Counted from the first letter of the stretch, positions 41,136 to 51,376 are shown. The stretch: DNA of 64,000 nt from Parazoarcus communis (GCF_003111645.1 NZ_CP022187.1:4030001-4094000); one strand, 5' to 3'. The notes: generated from the sequence alone by a model not told the origin. Made by a program: numbers and translations.

Positions 41136-42098
41136 GTGGAATCGATCGGTACGTGGTGGATGTGGGTGGCGTTTGCAGTCATCGTGCTGGCGATGCTGGC
41201 GGCAGACCTCTTTCTGTTCAAGGGCGGACAACAGCACCGTGTGTCGCTCAGGGAGGCTGCCGCGTGGTCGGCAGCCTGGGTGTCGGTGGCAATGCTGTTC
41301 GCGGCGGGGCTGTGGTGGTACCTCGATGTCAGCCTCGGCCGGGTTGTTGCCAACGAGAAGGCGGTGGCATTTCTGACCGGCTACTTGGTCGAGAAGTCGC
41401 TGGCGGTCGACAACGTCTTCGTCTGGATGATGATCTTCAGCTATTTCGCCGTGCCCCTCGAGTTGCAGCGCAGGGTGTTGTTGTATGGCATCGTGGGGGC
41501 AATCGCGTTGCGTACGGTCCTGATTTTTGCCGGGAGCTGGCTCGTGACCGAGTTTCACTGGCTGCTCTACGTGTTCGGCGCCTTCCTGGTCATCACCGGA
41601 ATCAAGATGGTGTGGTTTGCCGAGCACGATCCGAACCTGGAGAAAAACCCCTTCATCCGCTGGATTCGCAATCACTACCCGATTACCGAACGGCTTGAGG
41701 GCGAGCGCTTCTTCGTGATGCGCGACGGGGTTCGCATGGCGACTCCCTTACTGCTTGCGCTGGTGCTGGTGGAAATCTCCGACGTGATCTTCGCGGTCGA
41801 CAGCATCCCCGCGATCTTTGCGATCACCACAGACCCCTTCATCGTGCTGACCTCAAACCTGTTCGCGATCCTTGGTTTGCGGGCGATGTACTTCCTGCTG
41901 GCTGACCTGGGCGACCGCTTCTCGCTGCTCAAGTACGGTCTGGCAGCAATCCTGATCTTCATCGGCACCAAGATGCTGATCGTCGAGTGGGTGAAGATTC
42001 CGGTGATGGTGTCGCTTGGTGTCGTCGCCGTGCTGCTTGCGTTGGCGGTGGGGGCCAGCCTGTGGCACTCGGCGCGCGAACGAGCGCATGCCCCTTGA
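41136..42098 (+). CDS. terC: TerC/Alx-family membrane protein, probable manganese exporter
   Basis: 320 residues, about nine membrane segments. Motifs: YLVEKSLAVDNVFVWMMIF near residues 83-101 and LLALVLVEISDVIFAVDSIPAI near 205-226; both carry the paired acidic residues of the TerC metal site. The start is GTG 41136 with GGAG seven bases upstream. Control by the Mn2+ riboswitch implies a role in manganese export, as shown for Alx and MntP-type genes in E. coli; export by TerC proteins may also help metalation of secreted enzymes. Sequence to its 3' side is convergent with a small Cys-rich gene. Confidence 0.94.
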   Translation: MESIGTWWMWVAFAVIVLAMLAADLFLFKGGQQHRVSLREAAAWSAAWVSVAMLFAAGLWWYLDVSLGRVVANEKAVAFLTGYLVEKSLAVDNVFVWMMIFSYFAVPLELQRRVLLYGIVGAIALRTVLIFAGSWLVTEFHWLLYVFGAFLVITGIKMVWFAEHDPNLEKNPFIRWIRNHYPITERLEGERFFVMRDGVRMATPLLLALVLVEISDVIFAVDSIPAIFAITTDPFIVLTSNLFAILGLRAMYFLLADLGDRFSLLKYGLAAILIFIGTKMLIVEWVKIPVMVSLGVVAVLLALAVGASLWHSARERAHAP

Positions 42099-42154
42099 AC
42101 GGTCTGCGGGCTATTCGCTTTTTCGCACGCGCCGGCGCGACACGCCATCGTGAT

Positions 42155-42370
42155 TCAGCTTGTCCGGGCTTTACGGCTTGCCGGTTTGTGCGAGAGAAGT
42201 TCAGCGTCTTCTTCGGATAGTCCGCTTACCGGTGTGAAGTGACCGTCGAGCGGGCATTCCCTGCCGGGCGGGCACTCGTGTTCGCATGCACACTCAGCCT
42301 GGGTTTCGTCCAGCAAGACCATTTCCTTGACCGCTTCGCAACGGCCGATCGGGGAGTCGAATATGCTCAT
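42155..42370 (-). CDS. Small Cys-rich protein, unknown function, possible metal binding
   Basis: 71 residues, start MSIFDSPIG. The centre reads ECACEHECPPGRECPLDGH: five Cys positions (C-x-C-x3-C-x5-C plus an upstream Cys) with His residues, a pattern suited to Zn or Fe binding. No membrane segment or signal peptide. A strong AGGAGAC lies seven bases before the ATG and TTGACA (42416-42421, minus strand) lies upstream, so it is very probably a real gene. It is convergent with terC. I do not recognise the family; function not known. Confidence 0.75.
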   Translation of the reverse strand: MSIFDSPIGRCEAVKEMVLLDETQAECACEHECPPGRECPLDGHFTPVSGLSEEDAELLSHKPASRKARTS

Positions 42371-42415
42371 GATTGTCTCCTGCGCCAGATTTTATTGATC
42401 AGTTGCTACCTGCTT

Positions 42416-42421
42416 TGTCAA
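42416..42421 (-). promoter_or_regulatory. -35 box of the small Cys-rich gene
   Basis: On the minus strand a perfect TTGACA is followed after 18-22 bp by AATAAAAT, giving a plausible -10 (CAATAA or TAAAAT). The ribosome site AGGAGAC follows 20 bases later. Confidence 0.5.
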
Positions 42422-42423
42422 TG

Positions 42424-42714
42424 TCAGTCTAGGCGTTGGGTGCGAACTTTGTGCGGCGAATCCGCCTCGGGTTGACCTGGCTCAAACCGGGGGCGCGATG
42501 TGCCCGGGGGCTGCGGGGCAGGCTTCTTGCAGGTCACGTCCAGATACGGGCGCGAGAGCTTGTTCCAGCCCGGCCCGGGCGAGGCCTGGGCACAAAACAG
42601 GCGTCCGTCCAGCCTGCTCTGCCACCAATGCCAGGCGGCGGGCGCGGCAATCGACGAGGTGCCTGGCAGCATGCAGAGCAGAATGCTCAGGGTGCGGAGG
42701 CGGCGTGAGGGCAT
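42424..42714 (-). CDS. Small secreted protein at the end of the MacAB-like operon
   Basis: 96 residues with a signal-peptide-like start (MPSRRLRTLSILLCMLPGTSSIAAPA, likely cut after Ala 24 or so). The mature part has WHWWQSRLDGRLFCAQ, two Cys residues about 20 apart (possible disulfide) and a proline-rich, basic tail. The ATG lies three bases after the stop of the upstream permease gene, so it is the last gene of that operon. I do not recognise the family. It could be the exported cargo or a periplasmic accessory of the transporter. Confidence 0.6.
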   Translation of the reverse strand: MPSRRLRTLSILLCMLPGTSSIAAPAAWHWWQSRLDGRLFCAQASPGPGWNKLSRPYLDVTCKKPAPQPPGTSRPRFEPGQPEADSPHKVRTQRLD

Positions 42715-42717
42715 GGC

Positions 42718-43917
42718 CTACTCCGCGCGCAAGGCTTCGACCGCGTTCATGCCCGCGGCACGGCGTGCGGGGACGACTCCGGCGGCCAGGCCAATGAGCA
42801 CCGCCACGGATTCGGCGACGAAAACAAAGTGCCAGGGCGTGGTCACTGGCAGGGCGGGAACGAACAGTCCGATCAGCTGGGCAATGCCGGCGCCGATGGC
42901 GAGGCCGAACAGGCCGCCAATCGCGGCGAGCGCGACCGCTTCGCCAAGAAACAGCCCGAGAATGGTTCTGCGTCGCGCGCCGAGCGCAACCAGCAGACCG
43001 ATTTCGTTGGTGCGTTCGGCCACTGCGATGGTCATGATGGTGATGATGCCAACGCCGCCCACCAGCAGCGAAATGCCGCCCAGGGCACCGACGGCCGCGG
43101 TGAGAATGTCGAGGATGTTCGAGAGGCTGGCAAGCATGTCCTCCTGGGTGGTGAGGGTGAAGTCGTCGCGCCCATGGCGCGTGACCAGGATCTTCTTCAC
43201 CGCGGCGGCAACCCGCGACGCGGCGACCCCTTCGTCGTAGGTGATGTTGATTTCCATCAGACCGTCGCGGTTGTACAGCGACAGCGCGCGCGCCGTGGGG
43301 ATGTAGGCCGTGTCGTCGAGATCGATGCCGAGAAACTGTCCCTTGCTCTCCATGACACCGATGACGCGGTAACGTTCGCCACCGATCTGTACCCGTTCGC
43401 CGAGCGGATTCGCGGTGCCGAAGAGTTCGTGCTTGAGCGTGGAGCCGAGCACGATGAAGGCGCGGGCGTTGGCCGCATCGTCAGGGGGCAGGAACTGACC
43501 GCTCTTGACCCGCATCGAGAACACGTTCTGCATGTCTGCGCCCACACCCATGATGTAGGTGCGGCGAACGCGGCCGTTGGCACGGACTTCCGAGTTTCCC
43601 GACACATTGGGCGTGACGCCGGTGACGAAGGGCGCACGCTCGAGCGCGGCCGCATCCTCGAGCGTCAGCTCCCGGGTGGTGGAGGGCAGGCCGGGTGGCC
43701 CGCCGCGCGCGCCCTGGCGGCCCGGCGTGACCTGGATGAGATTGGTGCCGAACTGGGTGAACTCCTTGAGCACGAACTGATGCAGCCCCTCGCCGATCGA
43801 GGTCAGCAGGATCACTGCGGCAATGCCGACGCCGATGCCGAGCAGGGTCAGGAAGCTGCGCATGCGGTGCGCAATCAGGGCACGGAGTGAGAGCTGGAAG
43901 AAGTCTCGCCAGAGCAT
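42718..43917 (-). CDS. MacB/FtsX-type ABC transporter permease (second)
   Basis: 399 residues: one N-terminal membrane segment (FLTLLGIGVGIAAVILLTSIGEG), a large periplasmic domain (MacB_PCD) and three C-terminal segments (LVGGVGIITIMTIAVAERTNEIGLLVALGARRRTI). No ATPase domain is fused, unlike E. coli MacB. It follows another permease of the same type by eight bases. The two permeases are similar in layout but not copies. Substrate unknown. Confidence 0.88.
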   Translation of the reverse strand: MLWRDFFQLSLRALIAHRMRSFLTLLGIGVGIAAVILLTSIGEGLHQFVLKEFTQFGTNLIQVTPGRQGARGGPPGLPSTTRELTLEDAAALERAPFVTGVTPNVSGNSEVRANGRVRRTYIMGVGADMQNVFSMRVKSGQFLPPDDAANARAFIVLGSTLKHELFGTANPLGERVQIGGERYRVIGVMESKGQFLGIDLDDTAYIPTARALSLYNRDGLMEINITYDEGVAASRVAAAVKKILVTRHGRDDFTLTTQEDMLASLSNILDILTAAVGALGGISLLVGGVGIITIMTIAVAERTNEIGLLVALGARRRTILGLFLGEAVALAAIGGLFGLAIGAGIAQLIGLFVPALPVTTPWHFVFVAESVAVLIGLAAGVVPARRAAGMNAVEALRAE

Positions 43918-43925
43918 GGCCTGTC

Positions 43926-45130
43926 CTAACGCTTGGCCAGAGCCTGCACGGGGTCGAGGCGTGCAGCCCGCCGCGCCGGCAACACGCCGAACAGCAGTCC
44001 GGTGCCCAGCGCCGTGCCGAGGCCGGCCGCGACCGCCCAGTCAGGCGGCCACGCCGGCAGCACCGGGTAGGCCAGGCGGATGCCCCAGGCACCAAGGTGG
44101 CCGAGCCCGTAGCCGACCAGCGCACCGGCAATCGACAGCAGCGCCGCTTCGGTGAGAAAGGCAAACCGGATGTCGCGAGCGGTGGCGCCGAGGGCCTTGA
44201 GCAGACCGATTTCGCCGGTGCGCTGGGTAACCGCCACCAGCATCACGTTCATCACCAGGATGCCGGCGACCGCGAGGCTGATTGCGGCGATGCCGGCGAC
44301 GCCCATTGTGAGTGCGCCAAGGATGCGGTCGAAGGTGCCGAGCACCGCGTCCTGGGTGATCAGGGTGACGTCGAGTTCGCCATCGCGGCGGGCCCGAAGA
44401 ATGTCCTCAAGCTGCCGCTGTGCGGGAGCGAGGGCCTCGCGATTGCGGGCCTCGACCATGATGCGGAACAGGGTGTTGGTATTGAACATGGCCTGCGCGG
44501 TGGCGACAGGCACCATCACCAGTTCGTCGGTGGTCATGCCCAGGCCCTGGCCGGCCGGGGCCATGACGCCGATGACGCGCAGGCGCGTGTCGCCAACGCG
44601 CACCATGCGCCCCACCGCGGCTTCGGCGCCGAACAGCTCGCGCCGGATCTTGTCGCCGATCACCGCCACTGCGCTCGCACGCCCGAGGTCTTCCCGGGGC
44701 AGGAAGCGCCCCTGGGCGACGCTGTACTGACGGATGTCGAGGTAGTCGGCATTGGTGCCGAGCACCATCACGTCGCGCAGGCGTCCGCCCACCGAAATCT
44801 CGGAGTTGCCGACCGACAGCGGGGCGATGCGGCTCACCAGCGGTGCGCGCAGCAGGGCGGCGGCGTCGTTCACCGTAAGGTCGCGCGGGGTACTGGTGAT
44901 GAAGCTGCCCGCGTTCACGCCCCCGGTCTCGTTGCGACCGGGCAGAACGATGATGAGATTGGCGCCGAGCGAGGCAAACTCGCCGACGACGTAACGGCGT
45001 GCGCCATCGCCAAGGGCTGTCAGCACCACGACTGCAGCGACACCGATCGCCATGGCCAGCACCATCAGCGAGGTGCGCAGTGGATAGCCCAGTGCCGCAC
45101 GGGTGGCAAAGCGCAGGGTGTCGGCGGGGG

Positions 45131-45134
<4 letters not shown>
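43926..45134 (-). CDS. MacB/FtsX-type ABC transporter permease (first)
   Basis: 402 residues with the same plan: N-terminal segment (SLMVLAMAIGVAAVVVLTALGDGARR), MacB periplasmic domain and three C-terminal segments (ILVMNVMLVAVTQRTGEIGLLKALGATARDI). Overlaps the ATPase gene by four bases, so they are coupled. The pair of permeases probably forms a heterodimer. Confidence 0.88.
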
Positions 45135-45844
<710 letters not shown>

Positions 45845-45863
45845 GGCTTTGCCTCCGGCGTGG

Positions 45864-47018
45864 TCAGCGGGTGCGGCCATCGTCGTCGACGACAGCCTGC
45901 GCGCCCGCCGTTACGCCCTCACGCTCCAGCGAGGTGACGATACGCTCGCCAGCCGCGAGCCCTTCGAGTACCTCGGTCTGATCCCAGTTGGCGAGCCCGG
46001 TCTTGAGCGCCCGCTCGCTCAGCACGCCGTCGTCGCCCAGGACCAGTACGCGCTGGCCTTCGCGCAGGGCTGCGGTCGGGATTCGCAGGGTGTCCTCGCG
46101 GGTGTCGAGCACGATCTCGACATCGGCGCTGTAGCCCACAAGCAGGCCGCGCGCTTCTTCAGGGTGGTCGAAGGCGACGTCGACCTCCACCGTGCGGGCC
46201 TGTTTTTCCACTGCCGTAATGTAGGGCGCGATGCGCTTGACCCTGCCCGCAAAGACGCGGTCAGGCAGCGCTTCGAAACTGATGCGGACGACCTGTCCGG
46301 GCTGGATCTTGGGTGCATCGATTTCGTCCATCGGCGCCTTGACGTAAAGGCAGGACTCGTCGATGAGGTCGATGGCCGGGGGGGTGGGCACGCCCGGGGG
46401 CGACGGGGTGGCGTACTCGCCGAGTTCGCCCGTGATCTTGGCGACCGTACCGTCAAACGGGGCGGTCAGCACCGTACGCTGGCGATCGATCTCGGTCGCG
46501 GCCATCTGCGCCTCGACCGTGGCAACGTCGGCGCGGGCCGTGGCGCAGGCCGAGCGACGCGCCCTGGCCTCGGTGCGGGCCTTGTCCTCGACGCTGGCGG
46601 AAACAAAGCCGCGCTTGACCAGCGCAGCCTGCCGTTCTGCTTCGCGCTCGGCATTGTCCGCAAGCGCGCAGGCTTCCTGAACGCGGCGCCCTGCGGTGAT
46701 CAGCTGGGTCCGGTTGACGCTGAGGCGGGCGTCGATGTCACGGTTCCACAGGCGCATCAGCACCTGCCCGGCCTTGACGTGATCGCCCTCCCTGACCGGG
46801 AGGTCTTCTATCCGCCCGCCAATGATGGTCGACATTTTGGTGCGCTGGCAGGCCTCGACCTCGCCGGCACGGGTATTGGCAATGCTGGCCTCCACCTTGC
46901 CGCGACCGACTTCGTGCACCACAACGGCAACCGGCTGCGGTCGCGTCAGCCACCAGATGGCCCCGCCAAGCAGCGCGAAGATGAGGAGGAGATAGAACAG
47001 GCGGCGTGCGAGCGTCAT
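45864..47018 (-). CDS. MacA/HlyD-type periplasmic adaptor protein
   Basis: 384 residues: a single N-terminal membrane segment (FYLLLIFALLGGAIWWL), a lipoyl/barrel-sandwich hybrid domain (GRIEDLPVREGDHVKAGQVLMRL), a coiled-coil hairpin (about 95-170, rich in Arg/Ala/Glu), the second half of the lipoyl domain (LTAPFDGTVAKITGELGEYA) and a beta barrel. It begins the operon with the ATPase and permeases. No outer-membrane channel gene is adjacent, so a shared TolC would be needed. Confidence 0.9.
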   Translation of the reverse strand: MTLARRLFYLLLIFALLGGAIWWLTRPQPVAVVVHEVGRGKVEASIANTRAGEVEACQRTKMSTIIGGRIEDLPVREGDHVKAGQVLMRLWNRDIDARLSVNRTQLITAGRRVQEACALADNAEREAERQAALVKRGFVSASVEDKARTEARARRSACATARADVATVEAQMAATEIDRQRTVLTAPFDGTVAKITGELGEYATPSPPGVPTPPAIDLIDESCLYVKAPMDEIDAPKIQPGQVVRISFEALPDRVFAGRVKRIAPYITAVEKQARTVEVDVAFDHPEEARGLLVGYSADVEIVLDTREDTLRIPTAALREGQRVLVLGDDGVLSERALKTGLANWDQTEVLEGLAAGERIVTSLEREGVTAGAQAVVDDDGRTR

Positions 47019-47132
47019 GGCAGTGAGTCTATCAGTGCGTGATGATCCTTGTGGCGTCGCCCGCTACTGTGTCCCTGCTGCAATGGAAGCTTGAGTGCGC
47101 GGGACCCCGGAAAGGCCCCCGCGTGCCGGCCG

Positions 47133-48869
47133 TCAGCCCTTCTTGCTGACCTTTGCCCAGGAATCCTTGAGCGTGACCGTGCGGTTGAATACGGGCGCTC
47201 CATCCGCAGAGTCGCGACGGTCGGCGACGAAATAACCGTGGCGCTCGAACTGGAAGTGGTCTTCAGGATGCGCACCGCGCAGCGCCGGTTCGAGCCAGGC
47301 GGTGATGACCTGTTTTGAGTCGGGGTTGATGTCGTCAAGGAAGTTCCGCTCCATCTCCTCCGCGTCGCCTTCGCGACGCTGCCCGGGGTGAGGATGGGCA
47401 AACAGGCGGTCGTAGATGCGGACTTCGGTCGCATAGCCATGGGCAGCAGACACCCAGTGCAGGTTGCCCTTGACCTTGTAGTTGTCGGCGCCCGGTGTGC
47501 CGGACTTGGAGTCGGGCATGTACTCGGCCAGCACCTTGACGACATTGCCGTCGGCATCCTTCTCGCAGCCGGTGCATTTGACGACATAGCCATAGCGCAG
47601 ACGCACCATGTTGCCGGGGTAGAGGCGGTGAAAGCCCTTGACCGGCTCTTCCATGAAGTCCTCACGCTCGATCCACAGTTCGCGCGAAAACGGCATCTCG
47701 CGCTTGCCCAGTTCGGGTTTCAGCGGGTGGTTCGGGGCGTGGCACTGCTCGCTCTGGCCGGCGGGGTAATTGCTCAGCTCGAGCTTGAGCGGATCGAGCA
47801 CGGCGACCCGGCGCGGGGCCGAGTCGTTGAGGTGTTCGCGCATGCACTCCTCGAGCACGCTCATGTCGATCCACGCGTCGCCCTTGGAGACGCCGATACG
47901 CTCGGCGAACAGACGGAAACCCTCGGGGGTGAAGCCGCGTCGACGGGCGCCGATCAGGGTTGGCAGGCGCGGGTCGTCCCAGCCGTCGACATGGCCTTCG
48001 TCTACAAGCTGGATCAGCTTGCGCTTGGACAGCACGACGTAAGTGAGGTTGAGGCGGGCAAACTCGATCTGCTGCGGCAGCGGACGCGGGAAGTGACCGG
48101 CGGTGGCCAGCGCGTCGAGCAGCCAGTCGTAGAACGGGCGCTGATCGGCAAATTCGAGCGTGCAGATCGAGTGGGTGACGCTTTCGATGGCGTCCTCGAT
48201 CGGGTGGGCGAAGGTGTACATCGGATAGATGCACCAGTTGTCGCCCGTGCGGTGGTGGGTCGCCTTGCGGATGCGGTAGATCGCAGGGTCGCGCAGGTTG
48301 ATGTTGGGGCTCGCCATGTCGATCTTGGCGCGCAGGATCTGGCTGCCTTCGGCAAACTCACCGGCACGCATGCGGCTGAAGAGGTCGAGGTTTTCGGCCA
48401 CGCTGCGGTCGCGCCAGGGGCTGTTGGTGCCGGGCTTGGTGAGTGTGCCGCGGTTGGCGCGCATCTCGTCGGCCGACTGCGAATCGACGTAGGCCTTGCC
48501 GGCCTTGATCAGCGACACCGCGCAGGCGTACATGATGTCGAAGTAGTCGGAGGCAAAATACAGGTGCTTGCCCCATTTGAAGCCGAGCCACTGCACGGCC
48601 TCGATGATCGAGTCGACGTACTCCTGCTCTTCCTTCTCGGGGTTGGTGTCATCGAAGCGCAAATGGCAGGCGCCATCGTAGGCTTCGGCAAGGCCGAAGT
48701 TCAGGCAGATCGATTTGGCGTGGCCATAGTGCAGGTAGCCATTCGGTTCGGGCGGGAAACGGGTTTCCACGCGGCCGGCCCATTTGCCGCTGCGCATGTC
48801 TTCATCGATGATGTTGCGCACGAAATTGGTGGCAGGAGCGGGTGCAGCCTTGGTGTCGTTCGGATTCAT
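47133..48869 (-). CDS. glnS: Glutaminyl-tRNA synthetase
   Basis: 578-residue class I synthetase. HIGH motif as HYGH within FPPEPNGYLHYGHAKSICLNF; KMSKS-like loop LSKRKLI; FDDTNPEKE and RRRGFTPEG are GlnRS features. The C-terminal anticodon-binding beta barrels are complete. The ATG at 48869 gives the normal length. It is the only tRNA synthetase in the window, downstream of nothing obvious on its strand. Confidence 0.97.
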   Translation of the reverse strand: MNPNDTKAAPAPATNFVRNIIDEDMRSGKWAGRVETRFPPEPNGYLHYGHAKSICLNFGLAEAYDGACHLRFDDTNPEKEEQEYVDSIIEAVQWLGFKWGKHLYFASDYFDIMYACAVSLIKAGKAYVDSQSADEMRANRGTLTKPGTNSPWRDRSVAENLDLFSRMRAGEFAEGSQILRAKIDMASPNINLRDPAIYRIRKATHHRTGDNWCIYPMYTFAHPIEDAIESVTHSICTLEFADQRPFYDWLLDALATAGHFPRPLPQQIEFARLNLTYVVLSKRKLIQLVDEGHVDGWDDPRLPTLIGARRRGFTPEGFRLFAERIGVSKGDAWIDMSVLEECMREHLNDSAPRRVAVLDPLKLELSNYPAGQSEQCHAPNHPLKPELGKREMPFSRELWIEREDFMEEPVKGFHRLYPGNMVRLRYGYVVKCTGCEKDADGNVVKVLAEYMPDSKSGTPGADNYKVKGNLHWVSAAHGYATEVRIYDRLFAHPHPGQRREGDAEEMERNFLDDINPDSKQVITAWLEPALRGAHPEDHFQFERHGYFVADRRDSADGAPVFNRTVTLKDSWAKVSKKG

Positions 48870-49028
48870 CGGGTGGGGCGGGTCCGGGTTGCGGCGCGCG
48901 ATGCGCCGGGTTGGTTACTGGCTTGGGCGAAATTGTAGCCGATGCGCCGCCCTTGGCGCCTGATCACGTCCGTGGCGCGACATCAGCCTTGGGTACAATG
49001 GAGCCTGTTTTCGCCTGGTATGTGACTC

Positions 49029-50153
49029 ATGAACCTCGATTCGCTTGAAAGCTGGCTGAAACAGATTGCCGGTGGCGATGCGCTGCTTGCACTGGTGCTG
49101 CAGGTCTTCGTTGTCGTGCTGGTGGTCGTGGTGGCCAACTTTTTTCTGCGCAGGGTGCTGGCCCGGCTTGAAGAGCGTACCCGGCTGACCACCACGCCGT
49201 GGGACTTTGCCCTGGTCTCCGCAGCCCGCAAGCCGCTCACGCTGCTGGCATGGATCGTCGGCATCACCTTTGCTGCGCGCATCGTGCAGGCACACGCGGA
49301 TGCCGCGCTGTTCGAAGCGGTTGCGCCGGTGCGCACCATCGGCGTCATCGGCTGCATCACCTGGTTCCTCGTGCGCTTCATCTCCAATGTGCAGGACGGC
49401 GTGATGGCACAGCGCCTGGCGCAGGGCGAGTCGGTCGATCGCACCACGGTGGACGCAATCGGAAAGCTGCTGCGCATCTCGGTGCTGATTACCGCCGTGC
49501 TGGTCGGGCTGCAGAGTCTGGGCTTCTCGATATCCGGGGTGCTGGCGTTCGGCGGTGTCGGCGGCATTGCGGTCGGCTTTGCCGCCAAGGATCTGCTGGC
49601 CAACTTCTTCGGCGGACTGATGGTGTATCTCGACCGGCCCTTCGTGGTGGGAGAGTGGATTCGCTCTCCGGACAAGGAGATCGAAGGCACGGTGGAGGAG
49701 ATCGGCTGGCGCCTGACCCGCATCCGCACCTTCGACAAGCGCCCGCTGTATGTGCCCAACTCGGTGTTCACCCAGATCACGGTGGAAAACCCGTCGCGGA
49801 TGAGCAATCGCCGCATCAAGGAAACGGTTGGACTGCGCTACGCCGACATCGACAAGGTGGCGCCGATCGTGAGAGACATCAAGGCCATGCTGCGCGCGCA
49901 TCCGGACATCGACCAGGCGCCGACCATGATCGTGAATTTCACCCAGTTTGCCGCGTCTTCGCTCGACATCATGGTGTACACCTTCACCGTGACGACGGCC
50001 TGGGTGGCGTATCACGAGGTCAAGCAGGATGTGATGCTGAAAATCGCCGAAATCATCGAGCGTCATGGCGCCGAGATCGCGTTCCCGACCCGCACGCTGC
50101 ATGTGGAGGGCGCCGTCGATACGGTGCCGGCGTCGGCGCCGGTTGCGGGTTGA
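49029..50153 (+). CDS. MscS-family mechanosensitive ion channel
   Basis: 374 residues. Hydrophobic segments in the first 150 residues, then the pore helix (GGVGGIAVGFAAKDLLANFFGGLMVYLDRPF) and the beta-rich C-terminal domain (WRLTRIRTFDKRPLYVPNSVF). The pore helix keeps the Gly/Ala packing pattern of MscS. It opens under membrane tension to release solutes. CrcB follows after 31 bp. Confidence 0.93.
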   Translation: MNLDSLESWLKQIAGGDALLALVLQVFVVVLVVVVANFFLRRVLARLEERTRLTTTPWDFALVSAARKPLTLLAWIVGITFAARIVQAHADAALFEAVAPVRTIGVIGCITWFLVRFISNVQDGVMAQRLAQGESVDRTTVDAIGKLLRISVLITAVLVGLQSLGFSISGVLAFGGVGGIAVGFAAKDLLANFFGGLMVYLDRPFVVGEWIRSPDKEIEGTVEEIGWRLTRIRTFDKRPLYVPNSVFTQITVENPSRMSNRRIKETVGLRYADIDKVAPIVRDIKAMLRAHPDIDQAPTMIVNFTQFAASSLDIMVYTFTVTTAWVAYHEVKQDVMLKIAEIIERHGAEIAFPTRTLHVEGAVDTVPASAPVAG

Positions 50154-50184
50154 TGGACTTCCACTACGAACTTCGGGTTTCGAT

Positions 50185-50568
50185 ATGAACTTCTCGGCGT
50201 TTGCCGCAGTCGGTGTGGGTGCAGCGTGTGGCGCGTGGCTGCGGTGGGGCTTGGGCGTGTGGCTCAACCCGGTGTCTGCAAAGATCCCGCTGGGAACGCT
50301 GGTGGCAAACCTCACCGGTGGATTTCTGATGGGGCTGGCGCTTGCGATGGTGCATGCGCTGCCTTCATTGTCACCGACCGTGAAGCTGATGCTGACGACG
50401 GGGTTGCTGGGCGGTCTCACCACCTTCTCGACGTTTTCCGCGGAGGCCTTTCACCTGGTTCAGCGGGGTGCCTGGCTGTGGTTCGGCGTGCATCTGGGCG
50501 CTCATGTCGCAGGATCGGTGCTGATGACCTGGGCGGGCTACAGTCTGTTCAATGCCATCAGGGCCTGA
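50185..50568 (+). CDS. crcB: CrcB/FluC fluoride channel
   Basis: 127 residues, four membrane segments. Signature residues: GGAxxR-type opening (GVGAACGAWLRWGLG), TLVANLTGGFLMG with the Asn, and GLLGGLTTFSTFSAE carrying the fluoride-track Phe and Thr/Ser residues. It exports fluoride as a dual-topology dimer. No fluoride riboswitch was seen in the 31 bp before it. Confidence 0.93.
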   Translation: MNFSAFAAVGVGAACGAWLRWGLGVWLNPVSAKIPLGTLVANLTGGFLMGLALAMVHALPSLSPTVKLMLTTGLLGGLTTFSTFSAEAFHLVQRGAWLWFGVHLGAHVAGSVLMTWAGYSLFNAIRA

Positions 50569-50694
50569 TCAGCAGTCGCGCTAACGCTTTGTTGCATTCC
50601 GGTCTGTGTGCTCAGACGTGCAACACTGCAGAATTGTTGGGCATGAATCGTGGTCCAATAACTATTCGCCAACAAGAAAGGAGGCTCGATCACC

Positions 50695-51351
50695 ATGAAG
50701 ACCATTATTTCTTCCGTTGTTTGCGTGGCACTTGTCAGTGGGTGCGCAGGGATGAATGAAACCCAGCGTGACACCGGTACCGGTGCGGCCATCGGTGCTG
50801 TTGCCGGCGCTGTGCTGGGGGCAGCAACTTCGGGCAAGGGCAATCGCGGAGAGGCGACTGCCATCGGCGCAGCGGCGGGTGCCGCGATCGGTGCGGGCGG
50901 TGGCTACCTGTGGTCGCAGCGCATGCAGGAGCAGAAAGCGGCCATGGAGCAGGCGAGCCAGGGAACCGGCGTCGGGGTGATGCAGACCTCGGACAACCGT
51001 CTCAAGCTTGATATCCCGAGCGACATCTCCTTCGATACCGGCCGCTACGACATCAAGCCCAATCTGCGCCCTGTGCTCGACCGGCTGGCTTCCAACCTCA
51101 CCCAGTACACGGTGACCACGGTAACCATCGTCGGCCATACCGACAGCACGGGCTCGGATGCGGTGAATAACCCGCTGTCGATCAATCGTGCGGCCGCGAC
51201 GCGTGACTATCTGACGGCACGTGGCGTGGCGCCGAATCGCATCACCATCGACGGCCGTGGTTCGCGCGAGCCGGTGGCTGACAACAGCACGGCGGCTGGT
51301 CGCGCGATGAACCGCCGGGTCGAGATCTTCATTGCCGAGCCTGCGAAGTAA
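50695..51351 (+). CDS. OmpA-family outer-membrane lipoprotein with glycine zipper
   Basis: 218 residues. Lipoprotein signal with lipobox LVSGC (Cys 17), a glycine-zipper region (TGTGAAIGAVAGAVLGAATSG; AIGAAAGAAIGAGGG) and a C-terminal OmpA peptidoglycan-binding domain (SFDTGRYDIKPNL, VGHTDSTGSDAVNNPLSINRAAATRDYL, GRGSREPV, NRRVEIF). It should anchor the outer membrane to peptidoglycan. AAGGAGG precedes the ATG. A strong terminator follows. YfiB-like proteins are close relatives. Confidence 0.93.
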   Translation: MKTIISSVVCVALVSGCAGMNETQRDTGTGAAIGAVAGAVLGAATSGKGNRGEATAIGAAAGAAIGAGGGYLWSQRMQEQKAAMEQASQGTGVGVMQTSDNRLKLDIPSDISFDTGRYDIKPNLRPVLDRLASNLTQYTVTTVTIVGHTDSTGSDAVNNPLSINRAAATRDYLTARGVAPNRITIDGRGSREPVADNSTAAGRAMNRRVEIFIAEPAK

Positions 51352-51376
51352 ACCGGCACCGGTCTGACTGAATGGC

